The notes: generated by a model not told the origin, from the letters alone. A DNA stretch of 64,000 nucleotides from Paraburkholderia sp. BCC1884 (GCF_900996225.1 NZ_CAAJGL010000011.1:170533-234532), one strand, 5' to 3'. Positions 53,463-62,736 are shown, counted from the first letter of the stretch. Numbers and translations: made by a program.

Positions 53463-54047
53463 ATGACTCTTTCCGACCAGGCGCTCGATCAGCTATTCCG
53501 CGACGCGCGCACTCACAACGGCTGGCTGCCCAAAGCGGTCGACGATACTGTGCTCAAACAACTGACGGAACTGGTGCTGCTCGGCCCGACCTCGGCCAAT
53601 TCGAGCCCCGGTCGCTTCGTCTTCGTCAAGACGCCGGAGGGCAAGGAGAAGCTGCGCCCTGCCTTGTCGCCCGGCAATCTCGAGAAGACGATGGCGGCGC
53701 CGGTGACGGTGATTGTCGGCATGGATATGGCGTTCTACGAGCATCTGCCGAAACTGTTTCCGCACGCGGACGCGCGCAGCTGGTTCGCCGGCAACGATAA
53801 GGCGATCTCGGACACGGCGTTTCGCAATTCGACGCTGCAGGGCGGTTATCTGATTCTCGCCGCGCGCGCGCTCGGGCTGGACACGGGAGCGATGTCCGGC
53901 TTCGACGCCGCCAAGGTGGATGAAGCGTTCTTCGCCGGGACGACCGTCAAGTCGAACTTTCTGGTCAATCTAGGCTATGGCGATCCATCGAAACTGTTTG
54001 CGCGCAGCCCGCGTTTTGCATTCGACGAAGCTGCTCAGATCGTCTAG
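53463..54047 (+). CDS. rutE: malonic semialdehyde reductase, RutE-like nitroreductase
   Basis: 194 residues, the RutE length (196 in E. coli). Nitroreductase-like FMN fold with [20 protein letters not shown] (about 35-54), [20 protein letters not shown] (quoted as [20 protein letters not shown]) and the C-terminal [17 protein letters not shown] typical of RutE. RutE reduces malonic semialdehyde to 3-hydroxypropionate in pyrimidine degradation. No other rut gene is present, so here it probably acts as a stand-alone aldehyde or quinone reductase. Confidence 0.85.
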   Translation: MTLSDQALDQLFRDARTHNGWLPKAVDDTVLKQLTELVLLGPTSANSSPGRFVFVKTPEGKEKLRPALSPGNLEKTMAAPVTVIVGMDMAFYEHLPKLFPHADARSWFAGNDKAISDTAFRNSTLQGGYLILAARALGLDTGAMSGFDAAKVDEAFFAGTTVKSNFLVNLGYGDPSKLFARSPRFAFDEAAQIV

Positions 54048-54074
54048 CGCTGCAAGCGACACCTGCCGGTGCGC

Positions 54075-54422
54075 TTACGTGAAAATCGCCACGTAGAACA
54101 CCACGGCGCCGATCAACGCGCCCACGAAGCAGAAGCCCTCGTCGGCGTCGTCCCCGCTGGAACGCAGCCACGCGCCAACGACGCCGAACAACCCCGCGAT
54201 TCCCAAGGCAACGCTGGCCATCACCACGTCGAAGAGCGCGTTTTTGCCGAGCTCGGAGATGTCGATGTCGCGCACGCCGTAGTACAGGCCGATTGCCATC
54301 AGCGAAATAACGACGAGCGGCAGCATCACGTGGCTGCCCTCGTGCCCGACGTGACGCGCGTGATGCGCATGGCTCGTGTGGTCCGCGTGACGGAACGGAT
54401 TACCCGATCTGAGCAGCTTCAT
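54075..54422 (-). CDS. small membrane protein with a His-rich N terminus
   Basis: 115 residues from the ATG at 54420-54422, which has a perfect AGGAGG 6 nt upstream; an upstream start at 54443 is unlikely. The N terminus contains HADHTSHAHHARHVGHEGSH (20 residues, 8 His), followed by three or so hydrophobic helices (about 40-60, 70-90, 95-115). The His cluster could bind a divalent metal such as Ni, Zn or Cu. I do not recognise a family. It converges with rutE 27 bp away. Confidence 0.7.
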   Translation of the reverse strand: MKLLRSGNPFRHADHTSHAHHARHVGHEGSHVMLPLVVISLMAIGLYYGVRDIDISELGKNALFDVVMASVALGIAGLFGVVGAWLRSSGDDADEGFCFVGALIGAVVFYVAIFT

Positions 54423-54809
54423 GATGCGCCTCCTGCATTCCATCTATTCGCCATCGGCTGGCGACAAACGAACCGCCACGCTGGCCGCGGCAAGCTTTGC
54501 AGCGGCTTCGAAACAGGTCGGTTCTCTTTGAGAATACTCCACGGCGGAACACAACTCAAAGACCATTTAATTCAGTCGCGACGGAGGATGCGAGACGCAA
54601 AAAAGGCCGTATCGAATGCTGCAATGCAATGCTTTCGCAGTGCTCCAATGGTGAATACAACGCGACCGGCCGCCACGGTTAATTTGGCGGCATCGGCACG
54701 CTATGGCACATGTCGGTAGAATAGTTCGGCCCAGCCGCTATTGCTTTGCAGCGGCCGAAGACCGCCGCTTCATCCGCTCGCGCCGGCCCCTTCCCGCCCT
54801 GAACCTTCT
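54423..54809. other. intergenic region, nothing supported
   Basis: 387 bp between the His-rich protein gene and the phosphoesterase gene. A short frame from 54590 with an overlapping GGAGG is not convincing as a gene. A TAGAAT at about 54716 could be a -10 for the phosphoesterase gene, but no -35 is placed correctly. Confidence 0.3.
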
Positions 54810-55973
54810 ATGCGCCGCTCATCGTTTCTTGTCCGCATCATCCTGATTGGCATCCTGCTGCATATTTACGTTGGCCTGCGCCTGATTCCCGACATGCCGG
54901 TCGATGCCACCGGCCGATGGCTGAGCGCGTCGTGGCTCGTGCTGTCGATCTTCCTGATTCCGCTCGGCATGCTGGCACGTAGCATCAAACGGCAACCGCT
55001 CGGCGATCGTCTTGCGTGGGTCGGCCTGCTCGCTATGGGCTTCTTCTCCTCATTGCTGGTGCTGACCTTCGTGCGCGACCTGATGCTGGCATCGCTGTTG
55101 ACCGTCGATGCGATCTGGCCCAACGTGATTGCCATTCATCATTGGCGGACCGGCTCGGCCGCGGCGGTGCCTTTGCTTGCCCTGCTCTCGACGCTCGTTG
55201 GCCTCTTCAACGCTCGCCGGCGCGCCAAAGTGGTGACGATCGAAGTACCAATCGACGATCTGCCGGACGCCCTCAACGGCTTCACGATCGTTCAGATCAG
55301 CGACATTCACGTGGGCCCCACCATCAAGCGCCGTTACGTGGATGCGATCGTCGACGCGGTGAATCGGCTGAAGCCCGACTTGATTGCCGTGACAGGCGAC
55401 GTGGTGGACGGCAGCGTGCCGCAACTCACCAAACACACCCAGCCGCTATCACGACTCAGCGCGCGACATGGCGCCTTCCTCGTCACGGGGAATCACGAGT
55501 ACTACGCCGGTGCAAACGCGTGGATCGAAGAATTCCGTCGCCTCGGACTGAATGTACTGCTCAACGAGCACGTGATCGTGGACCACGACGGCGCGCGCGC
55601 CGTGATTGCCGGCGTGACGGATTATTCCGCCGGCCACCATGATCCCCTGCATCGCAGCGACCCTGCCGCAGCGCTCGCGGGCGCGCCCGGCGACGTGCTA
55701 ATCAAGGTTCTGCTCGCGCACCAGCCGCGTTCCGCTGAAGCCGCCGCAGCGGCCGGTTTCACGTTGCAACTCTCCGGCCACACCCACGGCGGCCAATTCT
55801 TCCCGTGGAATTTCTTCGTGCGATTCCAGCAGCCGTTCACGGCCGGTCTCGCGCGGCTGAACGGACTGTGGGTGTACACGAGCCGCGGCACCGGCTACTG
55901 GGGCCCGCCGAAACGCCTGGGCGCGCCGTCTGAAATCACCCGTTTGCGTCTCGTACCCGGCGAGCCCGACTGA
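54810..55973 (+). CDS. membrane-anchored metallophosphoesterase (YkuE-like)
   Basis: 387 residues from ATG 54810. Four hydrophobic segments (about 8-28, 38-58, 72-92, 110-130) precede a calcineurin-like phosphoesterase domain with the motifs SDIHVG (about 167), TGDVVDGS (about 203), GNHEYYAG (about 236) and GHTHGGQFFP (about 339). The metal-binding residues of a dinuclear centre are all present. YkuE and relatives hydrolyse UDP-diacylglucosamine or act on cell-envelope substrates; this one has no assigned substrate. Stands alone. Confidence 0.88.
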   Translation: MRRSSFLVRIILIGILLHIYVGLRLIPDMPVDATGRWLSASWLVLSIFLIPLGMLARSIKRQPLGDRLAWVGLLAMGFFSSLLVLTFVRDLMLASLLTVDAIWPNVIAIHHWRTGSAAAVPLLALLSTLVGLFNARRRAKVVTIEVPIDDLPDALNGFTIVQISDIHVGPTIKRRYVDAIVDAVNRLKPDLIAVTGDVVDGSVPQLTKHTQPLSRLSARHGAFLVTGNHEYYAGANAWIEEFRRLGLNVLLNEHVIVDHDGARAVIAGVTDYSAGHHDPLHRSDPAAALAGAPGDVLIKVLLAHQPRSAEAAAAAGFTLQLSGHTHGGQFFPWNFFVRFQQPFTAGLARLNGLWVYTSRGTGYWGPPKRLGAPSEITRLRLVPGEPD

Positions 55974-55981
55974 CCCACCTC

Positions 55982-56506
55982 TTATTGCATAGGTGCCACG
56001 GCCACGTTGACCTGCGCCGCGAAGGCGACCACCACCTGCATACCGGGCGTCACATTGGCGACCATGGCCGGCTCACGACCCTGGATATGAAACACGGCGC
56101 CGTTCGCGCTTTTCAACGCCATGACGCCAGAACCGTGGTCGACTGACTCGACGCGGGCGGCGACTCGCTGCACCGTGTCGGCTTGAGCTGTTTGGGCCGC
56201 CGCGCCCTGAGCTTCCACGCCGCGCGTGACGCTGATCGTGGCCTCACGCACCATACGAATATGCACTTTCGAGCCTTGCCGGATTTGCGCCAGGTTGCGG
56301 GCGTCGGTGATATTGAAGGAGGCTTCGCCGCCCTGCGCGTCGAGCACGGTGACCGAGTGCTTCGCCGCGTCCACCGATTTCACGGTACCGTCCGCCCGAA
56401 GCGTGCTGCTGCCTTGAAACGGCGCAGGCAAACCGGCACCGAACGACGCAAGCGGAGCGGCTGCGATCAGCGCGCTCGCCATGATGCCAAGAGCTTTAAC
56501 TTTCAT
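55982..56506 (-). CDS. periplasmic protein of unknown function
   Basis: 174 residues from ATG 56504-56506 with GAGGA just upstream; the frame stays open further upstream without similarity. Signal peptide about 1-24 (ending LASFGAG). The mature chain is beta-rich with repeated V/A-x-V alternation (KSVDAAKHSVTVLDAQGGEA, VESVDHGSGVMALKSANGAV), suggesting one or two small OB-like or SH3-like barrels. No cysteine or catalytic motif. Family not recognised. Converges with the phosphoesterase gene 8 bp away and is divergent from mgtC. Confidence 0.7.
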   Translation of the reverse strand: MKVKALGIMASALIAAAPLASFGAGLPAPFQGSSTLRADGTVKSVDAAKHSVTVLDAQGGEASFNITDARNLAQIRQGSKVHIRMVREATISVTRGVEAQGAAAQTAQADTVQRVAARVESVDHGSGVMALKSANGAVFHIQGREPAMVANVTPGMQVVVAFAAQVNVAVAPMQ

Positions 56507-56888
56507 ACATTCCTCGACTGGGATGAACCACGTATTCCGAAGTGCGCAAACAGTGTGTTTTTCGGGACGGCTTCCGTCAATATTCGGAGTCCGTATCGAT
56601 ATCTGGATCACGCCGATGTCATCGGTGAAATTTCCAGGCGCGCGTAATCCTGGATGCGCGGATGCGTAAGTTCTCATCGCCCCGCTTGACTTCACTTTGC
56701 AGGGCCGCCTAAAATCCGCCCACCCCATTCAATCGGAATCACAATCTTGGACTGTAGCTGTCATACCAGTCGAGCTTCGATTCGCCCGATCGCCTGATCG
56801 GCAAGATTTCCGCGCCAGTCCGTCTGCCTGTCGCCGTCTTGCCTTCGGGTCCGACGGTGCACGTCGTTATATCCTCGTACTGCCAGGA

Positions 56889-56920
56889 AGCCTTGCGCGA
56901 CTCGAATCCGCGCGAAGGCT
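56889..56920 (+). promoter_or_regulatory. long hairpin in the mgtC leader, sequestering a leader-ORF ribosome-binding site
   Basis: AGCCTT-GCGCG at 56889-56899 pairs with CGCGC-(G)-AAGGCT at 56909-56920: 11 pairs with one bulged G and a 9-nt loop. The right arm contains the AAGG that would serve as ribosome-binding site for the leader ATG at 56923. A second G/C-rich inverted repeat follows between about 56950 and 56985 (GCGCGC...GCGCGC). The whole 553-bp gap upstream of mgtC (56507-57059) is otherwise without a gene on either strand. Confidence 0.5.
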
Positions 56921-56922
56921 CC

Positions 56923-57063
56923 ATGCCGTTTGCGCCGCGCGTTCTTACTCGCGCGCGCTTCGTCGCGCTTGAGCGCGCGCACCTCCTTTGCCGGAAGACG
57001 TGCCGCTGTCATGCGTCGGGTTCACACTGTGCGAATACGCGCCCCAACCTTTCTGACCGATGA
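56923..57063 (+). CDS. candidate leader peptide of mgtC
   Basis: 46 codons from ATG 56923 (MPFAPRVLTRARFVALERAH, then Cys- and Arg-rich), ending in the TGA that overlaps the mgtC ATG (ATGA at 57060-57063). AAGG lies 4-5 nt upstream inside the hairpin. Overlapping stop/start and a structured leader recall the mgtL/mgtP leader peptides of Salmonella mgtCBR, where translation of the leader gates expression. Coding status is unproven and codon bias is uninformative at this length. Confidence 0.3.
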   Translation: MPFAPRVLTRARFVALERAHLLCRKTCRCHASGSHCANTRPNLSDR

Positions 57064-57767
57064 CCATTGAATTTGTGTGGCGGCTCCTCGCCGCCTTCGC
57101 CTGCGGCGTCGCCATCGGGCTCGAACGGCAGATGCGTCAGCGCAATGCCGGCCTTCGCACCATCACGCTGGTCGCGAGCGGCGCGTGTCTGTTCGTCACG
57201 CTCGGCGTGCTGAGCGGCAACGGCAGCTCGGGCATCACCCAGATCGCGGCCTATGTGGTCTCGGGCGTCGGCTTTCTGGGCGGCGGCGTGATCATGCGCG
57301 ACAAAGGCGCGATCCAGGGCATCAATACGGCAGCGACCCTGTGGTGCTCGGCGGCGGTCGGCGTGTTGTGCGGTGCGGGACACTACGGGCCGGCGCTCGC
57401 CGGAACCCTGATCGTACTGCTGACGAATACGGTGCTGCGTGAAGTCAGCCGGATGATCAACGCGACGCCGGTGTCGAACGCCGATCTGGTACGCGAATAC
57501 GTGCTGACGATCGTCTGCCGGGAAGCAGACGAGATTCATATTCGCACCGCCGTGTCCAACTCGATGTACTCGGCGCCGCTATCATTCCAGAGCCTCACCA
57601 GCGAAGACGTCGACGGTGACCGAGGACGCATTCGTGTGACTGCCACGCTCAAGCTCCACCCCAAGGATCAATCGAAGCTCGAACGGATGGCCAGCCGCAT
57701 CAGCATGGAAAAGAGCGTGTCCAGCGTCAGTTGGATAGCCAGGGAAGCCGAGGCGACACCCGAGTGA
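57060..57767 (+). CDS. mgtC: MgtC/SapB-family membrane protein
   Basis: 235 residues. Five hydrophobic segments in the N-terminal 130 residues carry the MgtC signature: LAAFACGVAIGLERQMRQRN (about 9-28), LRTITLVASGACLFVTLG, and the conserved SGVGFLGGGVIMRDKGAIQG (about 67-86). The C-terminal soluble domain (about 145-235) is the ACT-like part found in full-length MgtC. MgtC helps bacteria adapt to low Mg2+ and macrophage conditions. The ATG overlaps the leader ORF stop. No mgtA/mgtB gene is adjacent. Confidence 0.88.
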   Translation: MTIEFVWRLLAAFACGVAIGLERQMRQRNAGLRTITLVASGACLFVTLGVLSGNGSSGITQIAAYVVSGVGFLGGGVIMRDKGAIQGINTAATLWCSAAVGVLCGAGHYGPALAGTLIVLLTNTVLREVSRMINATPVSNADLVREYVLTIVCREADEIHIRTAVSNSMYSAPLSFQSLTSEDVDGDRGRIRVTATLKLHPKDQSKLERMASRISMEKSVSSVSWIAREAEATPE

Positions 57768-57928
57768 GCACGCCGCTTAAGTCCCCCACAACGACGCGCA
57801 TCGTCTACACTTATTTGGCAACAGATTCAGACAATGTTAATTCCGCATCCTGAATATGGACTGTCCCATAACCTTCGACTAAGCTCTGTCACCGTGAATT
57901 TTTCACACTCAACCATGGAGTCTCGATT

Positions 57929-58183
57929 ATGGAACACGGCATCATTGCATGGCTCATCATTGGCGCGATCGCTGGCTGGCTGGCCGGCATACTCGTCAAA
58001 GGCGGCGGCTTCGGCCTGATCGTCGACATCATCGTCGGGATTGTCGGTGCGTTCATCGGCGGCTGGCTCGCCGGCGTGTTGCACATTTCGCTGGGCGGCG
58101 GCTGGATCGGATCGATCATCACCGCCGTGATCGGCGCCGTTATTCTTCTGTTTCTCGTCCGGCTGGTCCGACGAGGCGCCTGA
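57929..58183 (+). CDS. GlsB/YeaQ/YmgE-family stress-response membrane protein
   Basis: 84 residues: three hydrophobic helices rich in Gly (MEHGIIAWLIIGAIAGWLAG, VDIIVGIVGAFIGGWLAGVL, SIITAVIGAVILLFLVRLV), ending in basic RRGA. This is the transglycosylase-associated protein family, induced by general stress in many bacteria. GGAG lies 12 nt upstream of the ATG. Monocistronic. Confidence 0.88.
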   Translation: MEHGIIAWLIIGAIAGWLAGILVKGGGFGLIVDIIVGIVGAFIGGWLAGVLHISLGGGWIGSIITAVIGAVILLFLVRLVRRGA

Positions 58184-58241
58184 GTTCTGCGCCTGATGCT
58201 GCACGGCGTCGGGGGCGAACGCCACCTGACGCCGGTTTGAC

Positions 58242-59780
58242 TCAAAGCAGTGCTGCCACCGCCGGCAACATCGAGCCGGTTTCACGCAGGCGCGTATGCC
58301 AGGCGAATGCCTGTTCCAGGCAATGCGGCGTTTGCCCTGCCCCTTTCAAAGCCTCCCGGTAGTAGTCACGCAGCAGATCGCGGTACAGCGGATGCGCACA
58401 GTTCTCGATAATGAGTTTGGCACGCTCGCGCGGCGCGAGACCGCGCAAATCGGCGAGACCCTGCTCCGTCACGACCACGTCGACGTCATGCTCGTTGTGA
58501 TCGCAATGCGGCACCATGGGTACGACGCTCGAGATGCGGCCGCCCTTCGCCATCGACTTGGTAGCGAAGATCGCACACGATGCATTGCGCGCAAAGTCGC
58601 CCGATCCGCCGATGCCGTTCATCATGTGCGTGCCGCCCACATGCGTTGAATTGACATTGCCGTAGATGTCGAATTCCAGTGCGGTGTTTAATGCGATCAG
58701 ACCCAGCCGGCGAATCACTTCAGGATGATTGCTGACTTCCTGCGGACGCAGCACGAGGCGGTCGCGATAGCGCTCGAGTTCGCCGAACACCTGCGCCTGA
58801 CGCGCGGCCGACAACGTGATCGACGCGCCCGAGGCGAACGTCACCTTGCCCGCATCCAGCAGGTCAAAAGTCGAATCCTGCAGCACTTCTGAGTAAATCT
58901 CGAAGCCATCGAAGGGCGAGTCGACAAAGCCCGCCAACACTGCGTTGGCGATCGTGCCGATGCCGGCTTGCAGCGGCGGCAATTGTTGGGACATACGGCC
59001 GGCTGATACCTCGTGCTGAAAGAATTCGATCAGATGACTGGCGATCAGCTCCGTTTCGGCATCCGCGGGCAAGACCGTGGATGAACTGTCCGGCACATTC
59101 GTGATCACGATCGCCGCGATTTTCCCGGCAGGGATCTCGATGGCCGGCGTGCCGACCCGGTCTTGCGGACGCATGATCGGCAACGGCGCGCGATGCGGCC
59201 GCTGCCCCGGAATCCAGATGTCGTGCAAACCCTCGAGCGTGAGCGGCTGCGCAAGATTGATTTCGACGATTACCTTCTCGGCGAGGATCGCAAAGCTGGC
59301 CGAATTGCCGACCGACGTAGTCGGCACAATGCCGCCGGTTTCCGTAATCGCGACGGCTTCAATGATGGCGATGTCGAGCTTGCCGAGCTGGTTGGCGCGC
59401 AACATCTCGACGGTCTCCGACAAATGCTGATCGACGAACATGACTTCGCCACGATTGATCGCGTCGCGCAGAGTTTTGTCCACCTGGAACGGCAGGCGCC
59501 GCGCCAGCACATGAGCCTCGGTGAGCATGCGATCGACGTCGTGCCCGAGCGAGGCGCCCGTCATCAACGTGATTTGCAACGGCTTGCCTTCCTGACGCGC
59601 ACGTTCAGCAAGCGCAAGCGGGACAGCCTTGGCGTCGCCCGCACGCGTGAAGCCACTGGCGCCGACGCGCATGCCGTCGTGAATGAGCAGCGCCGCTTCG
59701 GCTGCCGAGGTGATTTTTCCGCGCAGTGCGGCGCAGCGAATCCGGTCTTCATGCATGATGCTGGGTCTCTCCATATTCAC
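58242..59780 (-). CDS. acetyl-CoA hydrolase/transferase (CoA transferase, Cat1/AarC-type)
   Basis: 512 residues. Transfers CoA between short acyl groups such as acetate, succinate or propionate. Features: DGMRVGASGFTRAGDAKAVP (about 35-54), TETGGIVPTTSVGNSASFA (about 146-164), QAGIGTIANAVLAGF (about 274-288), and the catalytic Glu in EIYSEVLQDSTFDLL, which aligns with the thioester-forming Glu of AarC-type enzymes. GGTHMMNGIGGSGDFARNAS is also typical. The ATG at 59780 is followed by an internal ATG at 59754-59756 with GGAGAG 10 nt upstream, which is an alternative start. Stands alone. Confidence 0.93.
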   Translation of the reverse strand: MNMERPSIMHEDRIRCAALRGKITSAAEAALLIHDGMRVGASGFTRAGDAKAVPLALAERARQEGKPLQITLMTGASLGHDVDRMLTEAHVLARRLPFQVDKTLRDAINRGEVMFVDQHLSETVEMLRANQLGKLDIAIIEAVAITETGGIVPTTSVGNSASFAILAEKVIVEINLAQPLTLEGLHDIWIPGQRPHRAPLPIMRPQDRVGTPAIEIPAGKIAAIVITNVPDSSSTVLPADAETELIASHLIEFFQHEVSAGRMSQQLPPLQAGIGTIANAVLAGFVDSPFDGFEIYSEVLQDSTFDLLDAGKVTFASGASITLSAARQAQVFGELERYRDRLVLRPQEVSNHPEVIRRLGLIALNTALEFDIYGNVNSTHVGGTHMMNGIGGSGDFARNASCAIFATKSMAKGGRISSVVPMVPHCDHNEHDVDVVVTEQGLADLRGLAPRERAKLIIENCAHPLYRDLLRDYYREALKGAGQTPHCLEQAFAWHTRLRETGSMLPAVAALL

Positions 59781-59980
59781 CAGTCAGTCTACCGGTGCGC
59801 ACGTCTGCGGTGTGCTTCGCTCGGTAGCCAGATTGTCGCACCAGCCGCGGCGTCCTGATGGTGGCGTCGCGGCCAGTTTTTCGTCGCGCACATAGTGATC
59901 GCGACAGGTCTTGCAGCTAGTTCATATGCAATACAGGGTGCTGCTTGTCACTTGCTCTGTCTGCTTGCCCGGTTGCCTGC

Positions 59981-60196
59981 TCAACTGCCGAAGTAGATAT
60001 TGCAGAAGCTCACTGGACCGACGCACTCTTGCGCTTCAGGCGCGGGCATAGAAAGACGGCCGTGCGGGGCGATGCCGTTGTCGCGCTGGACATTGGCTTG
60101 GGCGGTCTGTTGTTCAGGGACGTTCGGTGCGGTTTGTGCGTGAGCGACAACGGCAGAAAAGGAACAGGCAATCAGGGCAATCTTCAACACATTCAT
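59981..60196 (-). CDS. small secreted protein with two cysteines
   Basis: 71 residues from ATG 60194-60196, with GGAG 10 nt upstream. Signal peptide 1-20 (MNVLKIALIACSFSAVVAHA) and a short mature part ending PEAQECVGPVSFCNIYFGS, in which Cys58 and Cys65 could form a disulphide. No family recognised; many Burkholderia genomes encode such short secreted proteins. No partner gene is adjacent. Confidence 0.65.
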   Translation of the reverse strand: MNVLKIALIACSFSAVVAHAQTAPNVPEQQTAQANVQRDNGIAPHGRLSMPAPEAQECVGPVSFCNIYFGS

Positions 60197-60348
60197 TTCG
60201 TTCTCCAGGACTTACGGGTACTGCCGAAGCAGTGATAAAACTATATGACTGCCGTCTACGCAGATAAACGGGCCTGGTCGGAACTGATCCTTCCATCTCG
60301 CAGAAGGATCGAGGCGCATGCGTGCTTTGTCGTCGAACTGCTAGCGGG

Positions 60349-62481
60349 CTAGCGCGCGCTGAACGGTGCGTCCTTGTCGAGCAACGCAGTGCGAATGAAA
60401 TGCAGGCAGCTGAGAATGCGCTGCAGGTCGTGACGCTTGTCGCGATCCGCGTGCACGGTTTGCAGGAGGTCCTGAGCGATCCATGTGGCCGAACGCACCG
60501 AGACGAGCGCATTATCGAGCGTGCGGGAGTCGGGGCGCGCGAAGAGTTGCGCGAGGTCGTCGCGCGCGCGCTCGAGCACGCTCGACCACCGTGGATGCAT
60601 GGCAGACGCGTAAGCGGCGCGCGCCACTTCGTTGCGCAAATCGATCACCGCGTGGCCGACTTCGAGCGTCGCGAGGGTCCAGCGCAGAGCGTCGCGGCGA
60701 CGCCGCGAACGTCGCGTCAATAGCAGGCGCAATTGAGCGGTCAGATCGTGCGTGCTCGACTGGAAACGTTGATTGAGGCTGGGCAGCTCGTCCTTGCAGG
60801 CGGACACGACCTGGCCGCGCAGATCGCCCGTGATTCGCCGAATGAGCCACGGCATATCGGCCGGAAAAACGACGGTGAGGGCGAGCGCGGCCACAAGCAT
60901 CGACGCGGTCAGCGCGAGGCCGTTGTTGATCAGCAGATCCGGCGCATACGTGACCACATTGTCCGGTCCCGCAAGCAGGCAGAAGAACACCGAGAAGCCA
61001 ATGCCGTATCCCGCCGCACCCTTGCGAGTCGCCATGAATGCGCCTAGCGCGAGCACCGGCGCGAGCGTTGCGCAGAGCAGCGGAAAGCCATCGATGTTCG
61101 GATAAACGTAGCACGTGAACAGATAACCCGTCATGGTCGCCAGCACGGCGCCGATGCCCATCTGCAAGGCCATTCGCGGCGCGTTCGGTGCGGCGGACGT
61201 CAACGCGCATGCGAGCGCGGCGCCGATTACGGCGAGACCGCCGCTCGGCCAGTCGGTCGCGATCCAGAACCAGGCGACGATAGACATCACCACGGCCGAG
61301 CGCACGAACGTGAATGCGACGACGAAGCCGTTCGTTTTGCTCACGTAGCGGCTGCGGGCGAGTTGTTGTGTCGGGTGTGACGCCGGTTTGCGCTGTTCCA
61401 GGGAAATGTAACTCGCCGAGTAACGGATCCATTCATCGACGAAGCGGTAGAGCAGTTCCGCTGCCGTGTCGAAGTCGGCGAGCGCTTCGGCGGCCGCGGT
61501 CTCCAGTGGCCTCCTGGTTTCGCGTACGCGTCGCGGCAGGGTCGCCTGAAAGTGTCGCAAACGTGTGGCGATGCGCGCTGCGTCTACGCCGGCGTCCGCG
61601 TCCGCCTCGTGACCTCGGCTTAACAGCGCGGCCAGCTCGTGAAAGTATGGATCGATTGCGGCGACGATCGGCGCGGAAGTATTGGCGCGCAGTCGCTTGA
61701 GCAACTGATGCAAGGCGTGAAGTCGGGCGCAGGCATCCATGAACTCGCTGTTCAAACGACTGAGATACGAACTGCGCGAGCGCATGGCCGGGTCTTCGAA
61801 GGCCGCAAACGTGCGGGTCGCTTCGAAGCCCACGATCTCATCGACGAGATCCGCAAAGCGACTCTCGAACTGACCTCGTTCGATTTTCCGTTCGAGCACA
61901 TCGGCGGCGAACGCAGTAAAATTTCTGTAGCGAATCTGCAGTGCGCGCCGCAGCGCGAGGCTGGAGCGCTGCGGCACGATCAGCGCGCTCACCGCGCTCG
62001 AACTCACGATGCCAACGGCTACCTCCGCCGCCCGCGTGAGCGCTGCCAGAAACAGGTCATGCGGCACCGTGACATTCGGAATGCCGATCAGCGCCGCGGT
62101 GTAACCCGCCAGAACGAAGCCATACCATCTGAAATGCCGATACCGGACCGCTGCTGCAATACACGCGCTCACCCAGCCGATCATGCCGAGCATATACAGC
62201 TCGGGCTGCTGGACGAAGAGCGCGCCGAGCACCAGCGCCGCGACCGTGCCGACCGCCGTGCCGAGAATCCGGTAGAAACTTTTGGCGAGCACCATGCCGC
62301 TGAATGGCTGCATCAGCACGAACACGGTTGTCATGGCAATGCGCGGTTGCGGCAAGTCCAACAGCATCGCGATGCCCAGCGCCAACAATCCCGCCGTCAC
62401 CGTTTTCAACAGATGCAGCCAGATCAAGCCGTCGCTATTCGCCCAGTCGCGAAAGGCCGGGGTGAGGAGCGTCGGCAACAT
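60349..62481 (-). CDS. FUSC-family inner-membrane efflux protein (AaeB-like)
   Basis: 710 residues from ATG 62479-62481, chosen because GGAG lies 6 nt upstream; in-frame ATGs at 62538 and 62706 are less likely. Two halves, each with about five transmembrane helices, separated by a long helical cytoplasmic loop: first half about 15-170 (LLKTVTAGLLALGIAMLLDL), second about 385-540 (SAVVMSIVAWFWIATDWPSG). This is the FUSC/YccS/AaeB layout; AaeB exports aromatic carboxylic acids such as p-hydroxybenzoate. Divergent from the LysR gene at 62737. No separate membrane-fusion gene (aaeA) is seen. Confidence 0.85.
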   Translation of the reverse strand: MLPTLLTPAFRDWANSDGLIWLHLLKTVTAGLLALGIAMLLDLPQPRIAMTTVFVLMQPFSGMVLAKSFYRILGTAVGTVAALVLGALFVQQPELYMLGMIGWVSACIAAAVRYRHFRWYGFVLAGYTAALIGIPNVTVPHDLFLAALTRAAEVAVGIVSSSAVSALIVPQRSSLALRRALQIRYRNFTAFAADVLERKIERGQFESRFADLVDEIVGFEATRTFAAFEDPAMRSRSSYLSRLNSEFMDACARLHALHQLLKRLRANTSAPIVAAIDPYFHELAALLSRGHEADADAGVDAARIATRLRHFQATLPRRVRETRRPLETAAAEALADFDTAAELLYRFVDEWIRYSASYISLEQRKPASHPTQQLARSRYVSKTNGFVVAFTFVRSAVVMSIVAWFWIATDWPSGGLAVIGAALACALTSAAPNAPRMALQMGIGAVLATMTGYLFTCYVYPNIDGFPLLCATLAPVLALGAFMATRKGAAGYGIGFSVFFCLLAGPDNVVTYAPDLLINNGLALTASMLVAALALTVVFPADMPWLIRRITGDLRGQVVSACKDELPSLNQRFQSSTHDLTAQLRLLLTRRSRRRRDALRWTLATLEVGHAVIDLRNEVARAAYASAMHPRWSSVLERARDDLAQLFARPDSRTLDNALVSVRSATWIAQDLLQTVHADRDKRHDLQRILSCLHFIRTALLDKDAPFSAR

Positions 62482-62736
62482 GACGCTCCACGGCCGGTGG
62501 GTGTCGGTCGTCGGTTTGATCGCATGCTGGCGTTTCATCAGAAGGCAACGTGCCCGGTTTATCGCGGAAGGAAGCGCCGACGACGCATCGGTGCATTGGC
62601 AGGCTAGGTGCCGATTGTAGGAGCGGCCGATGTGCATATTAAGGGGACAGGTTGGGAACGTCCCTTCCAGAATGAACAACAATGCGCTCCCGGCATAGGC
62701 GGACAATACGGCTTCTGCCGTGAAATAGAAGGATCG

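Noticed and set aside
54590..54719. A 43-codon frame after GGAGG
   Set aside because: The GGAGG touches the ATG (1 nt spacing), too close for normal initiation, and the peptide shows no helix, signal or conserved feature.
56881..56940. A tRNA-like T-loop (ACTCGAATC) inside the mgtC leader hairpin
   Set aside because: The loop has nine bases, not seven, and no D arm, anticodon arm or acceptor stem can be drawn; the stem is a plain long hairpin.
60349..62706. A 785-codon reading of the FUSC gene
   Set aside because: The first 75 codons lie in the divergent promoter region; the ATG at 62481 has GGAG 6 nt upstream and begins the FUSC core.
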